64,000 nucleotides of DNA from Arthrobacter caoxuetaonis (GCF_023921125.1 NZ_CP099466.1:1488001-1552000), one strand, 5' to 3'. Shown: positions 29,812-38,984, numbered from the stretch's first letter. The notes: generated by a model not told the origin, from the sequence alone. A program made the numbers and translations.

Positions 29812-30257
29812 GTGGTTGACAGACGAAGCATTGGTTCATGGCTCGAAGGGCCGCCGTCCGACGAAGAGAACTGGCCGGGACGGAGGCTTGGACGCCCGCG
29901 TTCGGGTCCCGGCTCGATTGCGCGGGTGGGCCCGCGCCTGGGTGCAATCATCATTGACTGGGCGCTGGCCTCGGTCATTGCCTACGCGTTCTTCGGAGGG
30001 ACGGAAATTTCCATCCTCCTGGTGTTCGCCGCGGACAGATCGTCCTGGTGGGGCTGCTGGGGTACAGCATCGGCCACCGGGTCTTCAGCCTTCAGGTTCA
30101 GAAACTCGATGGGAGCGCCGCCGGACCACTGGCCGGCGTCGTCCGTGCCCTGCTGCTCTGCCTGGTGATTCCAGCCCTGATCTTTGATGCGGATCAGCGC
30201 GGCCTGCACGACCGGGTGATGAGCACCGTTCTGGTGAAGGTCAAACACGGCCGGTAG
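29812..30257 (+). pseudogene. RDD-family membrane protein, interrupted by an apparent frameshift
   Basis: The GTG start at 29812 gives a protein with an N-terminal basic region and RDD-like sequence RLGAIIIDWALASVIAYAFF. Near 30030-30040 the family sequence jumps to another frame: reading continues sensibly as QIVLVGLLGYSIGHRVFSLQ and ends at 30257 with HDRVMSTVLVKVKHGR. In the first frame the sequence degenerates into WWGCWGTASATG and stops at 30168. One missing base around GCGGACAG explains it; an extra A would give AAEQIVLVG. The intact product would be about 148 aa with RDD helices, function unknown. A sequencing error is as likely as a real mutation. Confidence 0.8.
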
Positions 30258-30274
30258 AACCCCCCCAAGAGCAC

Positions 30275-30306
30275 AAAAGGGCCCCGGATCACTCCGGGGC
30301 CCTTTT
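30275..30306. terminator. Bidirectional terminator between the RDD and DUF4191 genes
   Basis: AAAAGGGCCCCGGA and TCCGGGGCCCTTTT form a perfect 14-bp stem around TCAC, with A and T runs on either side serving both convergent genes. Confidence 0.9.
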
Positions 30307-30335
30307 CGTACGCGGTAACGGCGTGGCTGCGGCGG

Positions 30336-31088
30336 TTAGCGCCCGCGTGCGGCCTTGCGGTCCGGGCGCGCACGGTAAGGATCGATGCCCTTGGGGATTG
30401 GCAGGCGCTGGCCGAGTGCGGAGAGCCGCTTGTTGACTGCCTGGACTTCCTGCTTCGTCAGTGACTTCTTGAGCTTCCGGACCTTCTTGGCCACCTGCTG
30501 CAGGGGCACCTGGCCCTCGCCGCGGCCGGTCTGGATAACGTGGACCGGCACGTTGGGCACAATGCGGTTCATCTTCTTGCGCTCACCGTCCACGAGGACA
30601 CGGACGCGGTTGGCAGGTCCTTCAGTCACCAGGACGATGCCCGGGCGGCCGATGGCGCGGAAGACTGCGTCCTGGGTGCGCGGGCTGACGGCTACGGGCT
30701 GCTCTTCGAGGATCCAGCCCCGGCGGAGGACGCTCAGTGCCGCGCCGGAGGCGCCGGGCTGCCCTTCAATCTGCGAGAACGCGGCCCGTTCGGCACGGCG
30801 CGAAAGGATGAAGACGGCGGCGAGCAGGCCCAGCGGGATCGCGATGATGAGCATCGTGACCCAGTTGTTGATCAGGAAACCGATGATCAGGCCGACGGCG
30901 ATGATGCCCAGGAAGGCCCCCACCATCCACCAAACCACCATGGGATCGTTGCGCCGCGTCATCTTGAAGACGTCGGCGATCTGTTTCATGCGGCCTGGCT
31001 GCTTGTTCTTCTTTTCAGCCTTCGGCTTACGTGAGAAGAGGCCGCGGCGGGCGCCCTTGGATGCGTCGGAATCAGTGCTGTTGGCCAT
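30336..31088 (-). CDS. DUF4191 family membrane protein
   Basis: Conserved actinobacterial protein of unknown function, nearly always found next to lipA. The 250-aa product has a basic N-terminus (RRGLFSRKPKAEKKNKQPG), two adjacent membrane helices at about 50-92 (VVWWMVGAFLGIIAVGLIIG and MLIIAIPLGLLAAVFIL), and a cytoplasmic domain with GRPGIVLVTEGPANRVRVL and a Lys/Arg-rich C-terminus. The start is the ATG at 31088, with a TAGAAT hexamer nine bases upstream. Confidence 0.85.
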   Translation of the reverse strand: MANSTDSDASKGARRGLFSRKPKAEKKNKQPGRMKQIADVFKMTRRNDPMVVWWMVGAFLGIIAVGLIIGFLINNWVTMLIIAIPLGLLAAVFILSRRAERAAFSQIEGQPGASGAALSVLRRGWILEEQPVAVSPRTQDAVFRAIGRPGIVLVTEGPANRVRVLVDGERKKMNRIVPNVPVHVIQTGRGEGQVPLQQVAKKVRKLKKSLTKQEVQAVNKRLSALGQRLPIPKGIDPYRARPDRKAARGR

Positions 31089-31097
31089 AATGCGTCA

Positions 31098-31103
31098 ATT
31101 CTA
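31098..31103 (-). promoter_or_regulatory. -10 element close to the DUF4191 start
   Basis: TAGAAT on the minus strand ends nine bases before the ATG. The transcript would have at most a few leader bases. This indicates transcription separate from lipA, 114 bp upstream. Confidence 0.45.
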
Positions 31104-31202
31104 CGTGATGAAGTCCCCGCATCTTCTCCGCGTGACACGGCTGGCCGGAGCACCCGCCGGGATCATTCGCGCAGCGGGTCCCGCACCGTGGAAAACGCTT
31201 AG

Positions 31203-32207
31203 CTAACGGCGCGCCAGGACCGCCGATGCTTCCTGTGCGGCTGTCCCGGAATCCCCGATGTGTGCAAGGTTTGCCGGGACTTCGCGTCCCTTCTTCCGCA
31301 TCGCTCCCGCCCACAGCCTGCCGGCCCGGTAGGAGGACCGCACCAGGGGTCCGCTCATGACGCCCAGGAACCCCAGTTCCTCCGCCTCGGTGCTGAGGTC
31401 GACGAACTCTTCCGGCTTGACCCAGCGGTCCACCGGGAGATGGCGATCGCTGGGACGCAGGTACTGCGTAATGGTGAGCAGGTCGCACCCGGCATCGCGC
31501 AGGTCCCGCATGGCATCCGTTACCTCCGCCCGCGTTTCGCCCATGCCCAGGATCAGGTTGGACTTGGTGACCATGCCCAGAGCCTGCCCCTGGGAAACTA
31601 CGTCGAGGGAACGCTCATACCGGAAGGCGGGCCGGATCCGTTTGAACAGCCGGGGCACCGTCTCGACGTTGTGTGCGAACACTTCCGGCGCCGCGTCGCA
31701 GATCGCCTGGATGTACTCGGGTTTGCCGGAGAAATCAGGGATCAGGATTTCGACGCCGGTGCCGGGGTTAACCGCATGGATTTGGCGGATTGTCTCTGCG
31801 TACAGCCAGGTTCCTTCATCCTCCAGGTCATCCCGGGCCACACCGGTAACCGTGGCGTAGCGCAGTGCCATGGACTGCACTGAGCGTGCCACCTTCAGCG
31901 GTTCCATCCTGTCCAGCGCGGAGGGCTTGCCCGTATCGATCTGGCAGAAGTCGCAGCGCCGGGTGCATTCGGAACCGCCAATGAGGAACGTCGCTTCCTT
32001 GTCTTCCCAGCACTCGAAGATGTTGGGGCACCCGGCTTCCTCGCAGACGGTGTGCAGACCCTCCTTCTTCACCTGCCCCTTCAGCTGCACGTACTCGGGT
32101 CCGATGTTGACCTTGGCTTTGATCCAGTCCGGCTTGCGTTCCACCGGAACGGCCACATTGCGCTGCTCGATCCGCAGGAGGCGGCGGCCTTCGGGGGCAA
32201 GTGTCAC
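31203..32207 (-). CDS. lipA: LipA, lipoyl synthase
   Basis: Radical SAM enzyme inserting two sulfurs into protein-bound octanoyl groups to make lipoate. The 334-aa protein has both iron-sulfur motifs: the auxiliary cluster cysteines Cys55, Cys60 and Cys66 ([12 protein letters not shown]) and the radical SAM CxxxCxxC at Cys81, Cys85 and Cys88 (CTRRCDFC). GTG start overlapping the lipB stop by four bases, so lipB-lipA form one operon. Its products are needed by SucB in this window, which has two lipoyl domains. Confidence 0.97.
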   Translation of the reverse strand: MTLAPEGRRLLRIEQRNVAVPVERKPDWIKAKVNIGPEYVQLKGQVKKEGLHTVCEEAGCPNIFECWEDKEATFLIGGSECTRRCDFCQIDTGKPSALDRMEPLKVARSVQSMALRYATVTGVARDDLEDEGTWLYAETIRQIHAVNPGTGVEILIPDFSGKPEYIQAICDAAPEVFAHNVETVPRLFKRIRPAFRYERSLDVVSQGQALGMVTKSNLILGMGETRAEVTDAMRDLRDAGCDLLTITQYLRPSDRHLPVDRWVKPEEFVDLSTEAEELGFLGVMSGPLVRSSYRAGRLWAGAMRKKGREVPANLAHIGDSGTAAQEASAVLARR

Positions 32208-32917
32208 TTCAGGACTCCTTCGTTGTAAGTGCCGGACTCTGCCCGGCGTTCCGGATCCGAGTGGGCAGCTGAGGCATGCAATGTGCCAAGGCTCTGCCGC
32301 AGCCGCGCTTCCACCGGCCCGACGACGTCGGCAGGTGTCACGGTCCTGCCGGTCTCAGCGCTGATCGAGGTGGTCCCGGCGTCGGTGATGCCGCACGCAA
32401 TGATCTGGCTGTAGGGCGCCAGGTCGTTGCTGCAGTTCAGGGAGAATCCGTGCATGGTGACACCGTGGTCTACCCGGATTCCGATCGCGGCGATTTTCCG
32501 GTCCCGGCTCCCGCCGGTACCGCGGATCCAGACGCCGGAGCGTCCCTCGATCCGTGCTCCGGCCAGTCCATGGTCGGAGAGTACGCCGATGATCGCTTCT
32601 TCGAGGGCGGAGACATAGTCGACGATGAGGACCGGATCGGGAAGGCGGAGTACCGGGTAGCCGACCAGCTGCCCGGGGCCGTGCCAGGTGAGTTTGCCGC
32701 CCCGGTCCACGTTGATCACCGGAGTACCGTCAAAAGGCCGCTCATGCGGTTCGGTGCGGCGGCCGGCTGTATAGACGGGAAGATGCTCCAGCAGGAAGAC
32801 GGTGTTTGCCCTGCTGCCTGCCCGAACCTCGCTGTGGGCAGTGCGCTGGAGTGCCCATCCGTCGTCGTAGTCAAGGAAGTCCGGAGCGAGCCCTGCGCGC
32901 ACAAAGTGCAGATCCAT
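32204..32917 (-). CDS. lipB: LipB, octanoyl-ACP:protein octanoyltransferase
   Basis: Moves octanoate from acyl carrier protein to lipoyl domains, the step before LipA. The 237-aa protein has [19 protein letters not shown] (72-90), the active-site Lys141 ([18 protein letters not shown]) and the catalytic Cys175 in IIACGI. ATG at 32917 has no ribosome site but a -10 hexamer seven bases upstream. It is divergent from the kinase-like gene; a CRP-like site lies between them. Confidence 0.96.
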   Translation of the reverse strand: MDLHFVRAGLAPDFLDYDDGWALQRTAHSEVRAGSRANTVFLLEHLPVYTAGRRTEPHERPFDGTPVINVDRGGKLTWHGPGQLVGYPVLRLPDPVLIVDYVSALEEAIIGVLSDHGLAGARIEGRSGVWIRGTGGSRDRKIAAIGIRVDHGVTMHGFSLNCSNDLAPYSQIIACGITDAGTTSISAETGRTVTPADVVGPVEARLRQSLGTLHASAAHSDPERRAESGTYNEGVLK

Positions 32918-32924
32918 AGGGGAC

Positions 32925-32930
32925 AGCCTA
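32925..32930 (-). promoter_or_regulatory. -10 element giving a leaderless lipB mRNA
   Basis: TAGGCT on the minus strand ends seven bases before the lipB ATG; the same hexamer serves panB at six bases. Confidence 0.5.
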
Positions 32931-32954
32931 GTGGCTGTTCTCCAGACCCGCCGG

Positions 32955-32970
32955 TGTGAATCACATCACG
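32955..32970. promoter_or_regulatory. CRP/GlxR-like site in the lipB / kinase divergent promoter
   Basis: TGTGA-N6-TCACG matches the CRP-family consensus TGTGA-N6-TCACA at all but one base. It lies about 25 bp upstream of the lipB -10 element and between the two divergent starts, where a global cAMP-type regulator could act on either gene. Binding is inferred only from the sequence. Confidence 0.45.
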
Positions 32971-33030
32971 TTGCCCCCTGTCTGTGGATAACTCCTGCAG
33001 CAGCGTCGCGGACCCGCTAGAACTGTCCCC

Positions 33031-34782
33031 ATGAACGCTACGGAGGACCCGCACAGCCCGGGGCTGGCCGGGTCGGCGCCGGACGGCGGCGGACAGGGGG
33101 AGCAGACCGTGCGCCGTCCGGTCGTGCCCGGTTCCGGATGGCGCATCGGGCGGCTGCTCGGGGAAGGCTGCCACAGCACCGTCTGGCTTGCGCAGCGGTT
33201 GGCCGACGGCGCCTGCTTCGCCCTCAAGGTTCCGCACCGGCGGCAGGACCCTGCGGAAGAGTTTGAACGCAGGCGCGAGGTCACCATCCTCACCCGGCTG
33301 CAGCACGAGAACCTCCTTGGCATCCATGGGCTGCTGAACACGGAGGAAGGGCCGGGCCTCTTGCTGGAATACGCTGCCGGGGGCAGCCTGGCCGGGCTGC
33401 TGGCGCTCCGGGGAACACTTTCAGAGGGTGAAGTGGTCACCGTGCTGACGGCAGCGGCACGTGCCCTGGCCTGCCTGCACGCCGATGGTGCCGTTCATGG
33501 TGCTGTCACGCCGGGGAACATACTGTTCACGGCCAACGGCAAGCCGCTGGTGGCGGACTTTGGCACCGGCCGGATGTTTCCCGGGCAGCAGGATGTCCCG
33601 GTGGGAAGCACGGGTTCTGCGCCGGAGTTGCGCACAGGTGCCGGCTCCTCCGCACCAGGGCCGGAGGTCGACGTTTACTCGCTAGGAGCGCTGGGCTGGT
33701 TGATGCTGACCGGGCGGCCGCTCAAGCCGGGTCTGCGTCCGCCGCTGATTGTCGCGCTGGGCGGAGGAAACCCGCGTCTCTGCAGCCTCTTGGAAGCAGC
33801 CCTGGACGAGGATGCCGGAAGGCGGCCCACTGCGGAGGAATTCTCGGTCGGAGTCTTCCGGGCTGTTGACGCTGAACCGCTGCAGTTGCCGGCAACTGTC
33901 CCTCCCGGCATCCAGCCGGACACGCAGACCCGGCGTGCTGCCCGGGACGCCGCCCACCCCGGGCGCCGGCGAAGGCGCCGCCCGCGGTTCGGCTTGCAGA
34001 AAGCCTGGCCACAGGAAACCGGGCACCCCGGGTCCGTAAGGGTGCGCCGGGCAGCCGGGCAGCGATTCAGGAAGCTGTGGCTCGGCGCAGCAACAGGAAT
34101 CGTGGCGGTGACGGCTGTCTGCGGAGCCGTGGCGGTGCTGGCGCCGGAATTGCTCGGTCCCTCGAAGGAACTCCTGCTGCCGGCGGCAACGGATGTTCCG
34201 GCTGCCGGGGCGGCCGGAGAGGCACCCTCCGGCACCAACGTGCCCGAAGAGGCGGCGGTGCCCGAAGAGGAGGCTGATCACATCCCCTCTGCGGGTGCCT
34301 CCGGCGACCCGGGACAGGCAGATCAGGACGTTCCTTCTGACTATGAGCTTTCCGTGCTGCAGGGCCAGGACCCCCTGGCGGCAGTGCATGTCCTGTCCAC
34401 GCTGCGTGCCCGGTCCTTTGAACGCGGCGATCCGGCGCTGCTCGGCTGGGTAAACCTGGCTGGTTCCCCGGCGGAGGAGGCGGATTCGGTCGAGGTAGGG
34501 CGGCTGAAGGAGAAGGGTGAACGTCTTTCCGGGCTCCGCCTGGACGTCCTGCGGGCCGTCTCCGCGGGGGAAGGGGGCTCCGGGACCGACCGGGAGCTGG
34601 TCGCTGTTTCCATGGAGAGCTCGGGTTTCCAGCGCGTCCGGGCCGACGGGTCCCCGGCTGGCCCGCCTGGTGCCGCCTCCGGCCGGGATGTGGTGCTGGA
34701 CCTGGTACGGACGGACAGCGGATGGCGGATCGCTGCCGTTCTGCCTGGCGGGGAAACCGGGGGCGGGGGAGCGCAAAGATAG
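33031..34782 (+). CDS. Membrane-anchored Ser/Thr kinase-like protein, probable pseudokinase
   Basis: The 583-aa protein has an N-terminal protein-kinase fold (about 35-290) with glycine loop LGEGCHSTV (43-51), the VAIK-type Lys66 (FALKV) and DFG at 176-178. The catalytic loop reads HGAVTPGN at 156-163: the catalytic Asp of HRD is Ala158 and the following Lys is Thr160. A basic linker leads to one membrane helix (about 350-376) and an extracellular domain of some 200 residues rich in Ala, Glu and Gly. The layout is that of actinobacterial PknB-type receptors without PASTA repeats, but phosphotransfer is doubtful. The downstream tricorn protease gene starts 9 bp after its stop, so a sensory link to protein turnover is possible. 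Confidence 0.85.
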   Translation: MNATEDPHSPGLAGSAPDGGGQGEQTVRRPVVPGSGWRIGRLLGEGCHSTVWLAQRLADGACFALKVPHRRQDPAEEFERRREVTILTRLQHENLLGIHGLLNTEEGPGLLLEYAAGGSLAGLLALRGTLSEGEVVTVLTAAARALACLHADGAVHGAVTPGNILFTANGKPLVADFGTGRMFPGQQDVPVGSTGSAPELRTGAGSSAPGPEVDVYSLGALGWLMLTGRPLKPGLRPPLIVALGGGNPRLCSLLEAALDEDAGRRPTAEEFSVGVFRAVDAEPLQLPATVPPGIQPDTQTRRAARDAAHPGRRRRRRPRFGLQKAWPQETGHPGSVRVRRAAGQRFRKLWLGAATGIVAVTAVCGAVAVLAPELLGPSKELLLPAATDVPAAGAAGEAPSGTNVPEEAAVPEEEADHIPSAGASGDPGQADQDVPSDYELSVLQGQDPLAAVHVLSTLRARSFERGDPALLGWVNLAGSPAEEADSVEVGRLKEKGERLSGLRLDVLRAVSAGEGGSGTDRELVAVSMESSGFQRVRADGSPAGPPGAASGRDVVLDLVRTDSGWRIAAVLPGGETGGGGAQR

Positions 34783-34785
34783 GAT
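34780..34785 (+). promoter_or_regulatory. -10 element giving a leaderless tricorn-protease mRNA
   Basis: TAGGAT starts at the last base of the upstream gene's stop codon region and ends six bases before the ATG. Confidence 0.5.
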
Positions 34786-34791
34786 CGTTCT

Positions 34792-37700
34792 ATGAGCTCA
34801 ACTCCCTACCTCCGCTATCCCGACCTTCACGGCGACCGGGTCACGTTCGTGGCCGAGGATGATGTCTGGGTTGCCCCACTGGACGGTGGCCGGGCCTGGC
34901 GTGTTTCCTCGCTGCAGATGCCCGCCCGCAACCCCAGGTTCTCACCTGACGGGTCCCGGATCGCCTGGACCGTTGTCCAGGGAGGGGCCCCGGAAGTAGT
35001 CACTGCCGACACGGAGGGTGGCGACTTCCGCCAGCTCACTTTTTGGGGCAATCCCCACACGCGGGTCCGCGGCTTCAGCTCGGCCGGGAGAATCATTGCG
35101 ACGACCCCCCACGAGTTTGAAGATTTCCGTCTCCGCTGGGCCTATGAGGTGCCGCTGGACGGTTCAGCTCCGGTGCGCCTGCCCTACGGGCCGCTGGACA
35201 CTCTCGCTGAGGGCCCGGCACTGGGGGACGAGCGTCCCATGGTCCTCGGCTCCGTCCTCAGCCGTGAACCGGCCCGCTGGAAGCGCTACCGGGGCGGCAC
35301 GGCGGGCAAACTCTGGATCGATGCGGACGGCAACGGGGAGTTTACCCGCCTGGTGCCCGAGCTTGACGGAAACCTTGCCTACCCGATGTGGATACAGGGC
35401 AGGATCGCGTTCTTCTCGGACCACGAGGGCCACGGAAATATCTATTCCGTCACGCCCTCGGGCACGGACCTGCGCCGGCACACCGATTTCGAGGACTTCT
35501 ACGTCAGGCATCCTTCCAGTGACGGCGCCCGGATCGTCTTCGAATCGGCAGGGGCACTGTGGCTCCTGGCAGACCTCGAGGCTGAGCCTGTCCGCCTCGA
35601 CATCACCCTGGGATCCGCGGGCACCGGACGGCGTCCCCGTCCGCTGAACGTGGCACGCCACCTCAGCGCTGCCGCCCCGGACGCCACCGGGAAGTCCAGT
35701 GTGGTGGAAAGCCACGGCACGCTGCACTGGCTCACGCACAAGGACGGCCCGTCACGGGTGATCGAAGCTACCGCCGGCGTCCGTGCACGCCTGGGCCGGC
35801 CGCTGAGCGGCGGGCGGGCCGTCTTCGTTGCGGACCCGGGAAACGAGGAAGCACTGTTCATCAAGGACGTCTTCGGCTCCCTCCCTGCGGGAACCGAAAA
35901 GCGGGAGGTTTCTTCGTCAGCTCCGGCAGCACCGGCCGCGGTGCAGGAGCAGCCTGAGCTGCCCAAACCGGTTTCGGCGTCGGGCGCGGCTCTGCCGGCT
36001 CATGCTCCAGCGGGCAGCGACGCGGGGACGCAGCCGCAGGATCCTTCAGCGGCTTCGGGTACCGGCGCCTCGGAAGCAGTGCTGGCCTCCCAGGACACCG
36101 CTGCGGAATCCGGGCTCACCAGAATTGCCTTTCCCGCTCCCACGCGGACCTCTGAGCTGCTTCCCAGTCCGGACGGGCGGCTTGTGGCAGTGGCAACGGA
36201 ATTCGGGCAGGTTTACCTCCTTGATGTTGAGGCGGCCGAGCTTTCCCTGGTGGCGGACAACGGCCACGGGGCGGTGGACGACCTCGCTTTCAGCCCTGAT
36301 TCCCGCTGGCTGGCATGGGCGGAGCCCGTAGCCGGCGAAGGTGCACGCACCAGGATCCGGCTCCGCAAGACAGCTGGAACCACAGAGCAGATCCAGGACG
36401 TGACGGACGGCAGGTTCCACGACCACAGCCCCTCCTTCACCAGGGACGGCCGGTTCCTCGCCTTCCTCTCGGAGCGCAGCTTCGACCCGGTCTACGACAC
36501 CCACGGTTTCGACCTGGGATTCCCGACGTCCACCAAGCCCTTCATGGTGGCGCTTGCCGCGGCCACGCCGTCTCCGTTCGGTCCGGCCGCCCACGTGGTG
36601 GAGCCGGCCGAACCCGCGGCACCGGTGGAATCGGATGATCCCCACCACGGCCCGGGCCAGGCAGCTGATACGGCGGTTGACCTCGACCGGCTCGCCGAGC
36701 GCATCATCGCGGTACCCGTCCCGCAGGGGCGCTACTCCAAACTCCGTGCTGCCGACGGTGCCCTGCTCTGGCTCGCCGAGGACGTCTACGGCGTCACCGG
36801 CGACGGGCGGGCTACCTCCGCGGACCGTAACCCGGGCAAGCGGCTTGAACGCTTCGACCTGGGCAAAAAGGACGTGTCAGTCCTGGTCCCTGCGCTCGAG
36901 GATTATGAGCTCAGCGGCGACGGCAGCACTGTGGTGCTGCGTCATGAGCACCGGCTGCGGGCCGTGCCCGCTGCGTCCCGGACGGAAGAGGACTCTGCCG
37001 AGAACACCACTGTGGACCTTTCCCGGATCCGCGTGCTGCTGGAACCGGTCAAAGTGTGGGGCCAGGCCTTTGACGAAGCATGGCGGCTGCAGCGGGACTT
37101 CTTCTGGGCTCCGGACATGGGCGGGCTGGACTGGGAAGCCGTGCACGGGCGCTACCGTCCGCTGGTGGCAAACCTGGGCTCGCATGACGACCTCGTGGAC
37201 CTGCTGTGGGAACTGCACGGTGAACTGGGCACGTCGCATGCCTACGTGACGCCTCCGGCCGTGGCCGAAGCCGGTGCCGGAGCGCAGGGCTTCCTGGGCG
37301 CGGACCTGCGGCCGGGAGCTGGAGGATGGGAAGTCACCCGGATCCTGGACGCGGAGTCCTCTGACCCGCAGGCCATCTCCCCGCTGAGCGCTCCGGGAGC
37401 TGACGTTCGGCCCGGAGACGTGATCGCTGCCGTGGACGGACTTCCGGTACCGGCGGACAAGGGCCCCGCGGCGCTGCTTGTGGGCGCGGGCGGCCGTGCC
37501 GTTGAACTGACCATCGTCCGCGGCGGCGAGGACCCGGCACCGCAGCACCGCCGAATCGCCGTCGTCCCGCTGCGCAGCGAAGAGAGGCTGCGCTACCAGA
37601 ACTGGGTGAACGGCAACCGGCGGGCTGTCCGCAGCGCCTCCGAAGGAAGCTTCGGCTACCTGCACATACCGGACATGGTCGCGAGCGGCTGGGCCCAGCT

Positions 37701-38322
37701 GCACCGGGACCTGGACAGCGAAGCGGCTAAAGATGCCCTGATCATCGACGTCCGGCATAACCGCGGCGGGCACACTTCGCAGCTGGTAGCGGAACTGATC
37801 GGCCGTAAGGTCACCGCCTGGAGCCTGCCGCGCGGGGAACAGGCCGGGACCTACCCGGCGCAGTCCCCGCGGGGCCCGGTGGTCATCCTCTCGGATGAGT
37901 TCGCCGGATCCGACGGCGACATCGTCACCCAGGTAGCCAAGCTGCGTGGGATTGGGCCCGTTATCGGTACCCGGACGTGGGGCGGCGTTGTGGGCATCGA
38001 CGGCCGGTTCCAGCTGGCGGACGGTACATCGGTCACCCAGCCGCGCTATGCCTTCTGGTTCACCGGGGGAGTCGGCTTCGGGGTAGAGAACCGCGGCGTC
38101 GAACCCGACATTGGGGTCCCGTACCCGCCGCATGCGTATGCGGCAGGCGAGGACCCGCAGCTGGAGCACGGGGTGGCGATCCTGAAGGAGATGCTCTCCG
38201 AACTGCCCACAGACCAGCCGCCGGCCCGGGAAGGCTATCCCACGCTCCGGCCTGCACCGCTGCCGCCGAGGCCCCAGGCCGGTGCGCACGCTCCCGGGTC
38301 AGCGGACCAGTCGGCAAAGTAG
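34792..38322 (+). CDS. Tricorn-type S41 protease
   Basis: Large self-compartmentalising peptidase that trims peptides released by the proteasome or other ATP-dependent proteases. The 1176-aa protein begins with beta-propeller repeats (TPYLRYPDLHGDRVTFVAED, FSPDGSRIAWT), has an Ala/Pro-rich insertion at about 370-440, a second propeller (LPSPDGRLVAVATEFGQ, FSPDSRWLAWAEP), a PDZ domain (about 833-886: RPGDVIAAVDGLPV) and a C-terminal S41 domain with nucleophile Ser1040 in DEFAGSDGDIV. No signal peptide is seen, so it is cytoplasmic. The closest well-studied relatives are archaeal tricorn and its Streptomyces homologue. A terminator follows. Confidence 0.93.
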   Translation: MSSTPYLRYPDLHGDRVTFVAEDDVWVAPLDGGRAWRVSSLQMPARNPRFSPDGSRIAWTVVQGGAPEVVTADTEGGDFRQLTFWGNPHTRVRGFSSAGRIIATTPHEFEDFRLRWAYEVPLDGSAPVRLPYGPLDTLAEGPALGDERPMVLGSVLSREPARWKRYRGGTAGKLWIDADGNGEFTRLVPELDGNLAYPMWIQGRIAFFSDHEGHGNIYSVTPSGTDLRRHTDFEDFYVRHPSSDGARIVFESAGALWLLADLEAEPVRLDITLGSAGTGRRPRPLNVARHLSAAAPDATGKSSVVESHGTLHWLTHKDGPSRVIEATAGVRARLGRPLSGGRAVFVADPGNEEALFIKDVFGSLPAGTEKREVSSSAPAAPAAVQEQPELPKPVSASGAALPAHAPAGSDAGTQPQDPSAASGTGASEAVLASQDTAAESGLTRIAFPAPTRTSELLPSPDGRLVAVATEFGQVYLLDVEAAELSLVADNGHGAVDDLAFSPDSRWLAWAEPVAGEGARTRIRLRKTAGTTEQIQDVTDGRFHDHSPSFTRDGRFLAFLSERSFDPVYDTHGFDLGFPTSTKPFMVALAAATPSPFGPAAHVVEPAEPAAPVESDDPHHGPGQAADTAVDLDRLAERIIAVPVPQGRYSKLRAADGALLWLAEDVYGVTGDGRATSADRNPGKRLERFDLGKKDVSVLVPALEDYELSGDGSTVVLRHEHRLRAVPAASRTEEDSAENTTVDLSRIRVLLEPVKVWGQAFDEAWRLQRDFFWAPDMGGLDWEAVHGRYRPLVANLGSHDDLVDLLWELHGELGTSHAYVTPPAVAEAGAGAQGFLGADLRPGAGGWEVTRILDAESSDPQAISPLSAPGADVRPGDVIAAVDGLPVPADKGPAALLVGAGGRAVELTIVRGGEDPAPQHRRIAVVPLRSEERLRYQNWVNGNRRAVRSASEGSFGYLHIPDMVASGWAQLHRDLDSEAAKDALIIDVRHNRGGHTSQLVAELIGRKVTAWSLPRGEQAGTYPAQSPRGPVVILSDEFAGSDGDIVTQVAKLRGIGPVIGTRTWGGVVGIDGRFQLADGTSVTQPRYAFWFTGGVGFGVENRGVEPDIGVPYPPHAYAAGEDPQLEHGVAILKEMLSELPTDQPPAREGYPTLRPAPLPPRPQAGAHAPGSADQSAK

Positions 38323-38331
38323 GAAACCGGA

Positions 38332-38374
38332 CGCAGTGAAGGAATTCTCCTGCCGGGAGGGTTCCTTCACTGCG
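38332..38374 (+). terminator. Terminator after the tricorn protease gene
   Basis: CGCAGTGAAGGAA and TTCCTTCACTGCG form a 13-bp stem, with CTCC/GGAG pairing inside the loop, beginning 10 bp past the stop codon. Confidence 0.8.
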
Positions 38375-38462
38375 GCCCGTGGGCGGCAGGAATCCTGCTC
38401 ACCGAACTCTAGGCCGGTGGGGCAGCGTAGATAGAGGAGTGACGCAGGAGTAATCTCAGACG

Positions 38463-38984
38463 ATGGGCACTTCCCCGGATTCCCCCCAGAAGCACCCGGT
38501 CGTCGTCGGCGTTTCTCCAGGCCAGCCGCCGCATGTGGTTTTGCAGGCTGCCCGCTTCGCCGAACGGTTTGGAACCGAGCTGATTTGCGCGCACGTGAAC
38601 CCTGGCCGCTTCGGCACCGGCGAATCTCCAGACGGCTCCATGGACAGCTCCCCGATAGATCCCGATTTCGCCGACGAGCGCGAGGTCGGCTTCGACTCCC
38701 GGCTGGCCTCCGACCTTGCCGGGATTCTCGCTGATTCGGACGTTTCCTGGCGCACGCTGGCCATCCCCGGAGACATCGCTGCGGCCCTCGGCCACCTCGC
38801 CGACACCGTCGACGCCGCCATGATCGTTGTGGGCACCCACGAACGCTCCCTGGGCGGCAGCATCCAGGAGTTGTTCAACCGGTCCGTTGCCGTGAACCTT
38901 GCCCGCCGCCAGCTGCGCCCGGTCCTCGTGATCCCCGCCCGTGCCCTCGGTGCCGACACCGCGCAGGATCGGACGGGGGAATGA
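38463..38984 (+). CDS. Universal stress protein (UspA family)
   Basis: Single-domain USP of 173 aa. The fold is visible from PVVVGVSPGQPPHVVLQAARFAERFGTE (split here only in description) to the nucleotide-binding end, where VVGTHERSLGG, a nine-residue step and the Ser of FNRSVAVNL match the usual G-2x-G-9x-G(S/T) pattern only loosely. The C-terminus PVLVIPARAL is typical. ATG at 38463 has GCAGGAG about 12 nt upstream. It overlaps the first crcB gene by four bases, so the stress protein and the fluoride channels are cotranscribed. Confidence 0.85.
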   Translation: MGTSPDSPQKHPVVVGVSPGQPPHVVLQAARFAERFGTELICAHVNPGRFGTGESPDGSMDSSPIDPDFADEREVGFDSRLASDLAGILADSDVSWRTLAIPGDIAAALGHLADTVDAAMIVVGTHERSLGGSIQELFNRSVAVNLARRQLRPVLVIPARALGADTAQDRTGE

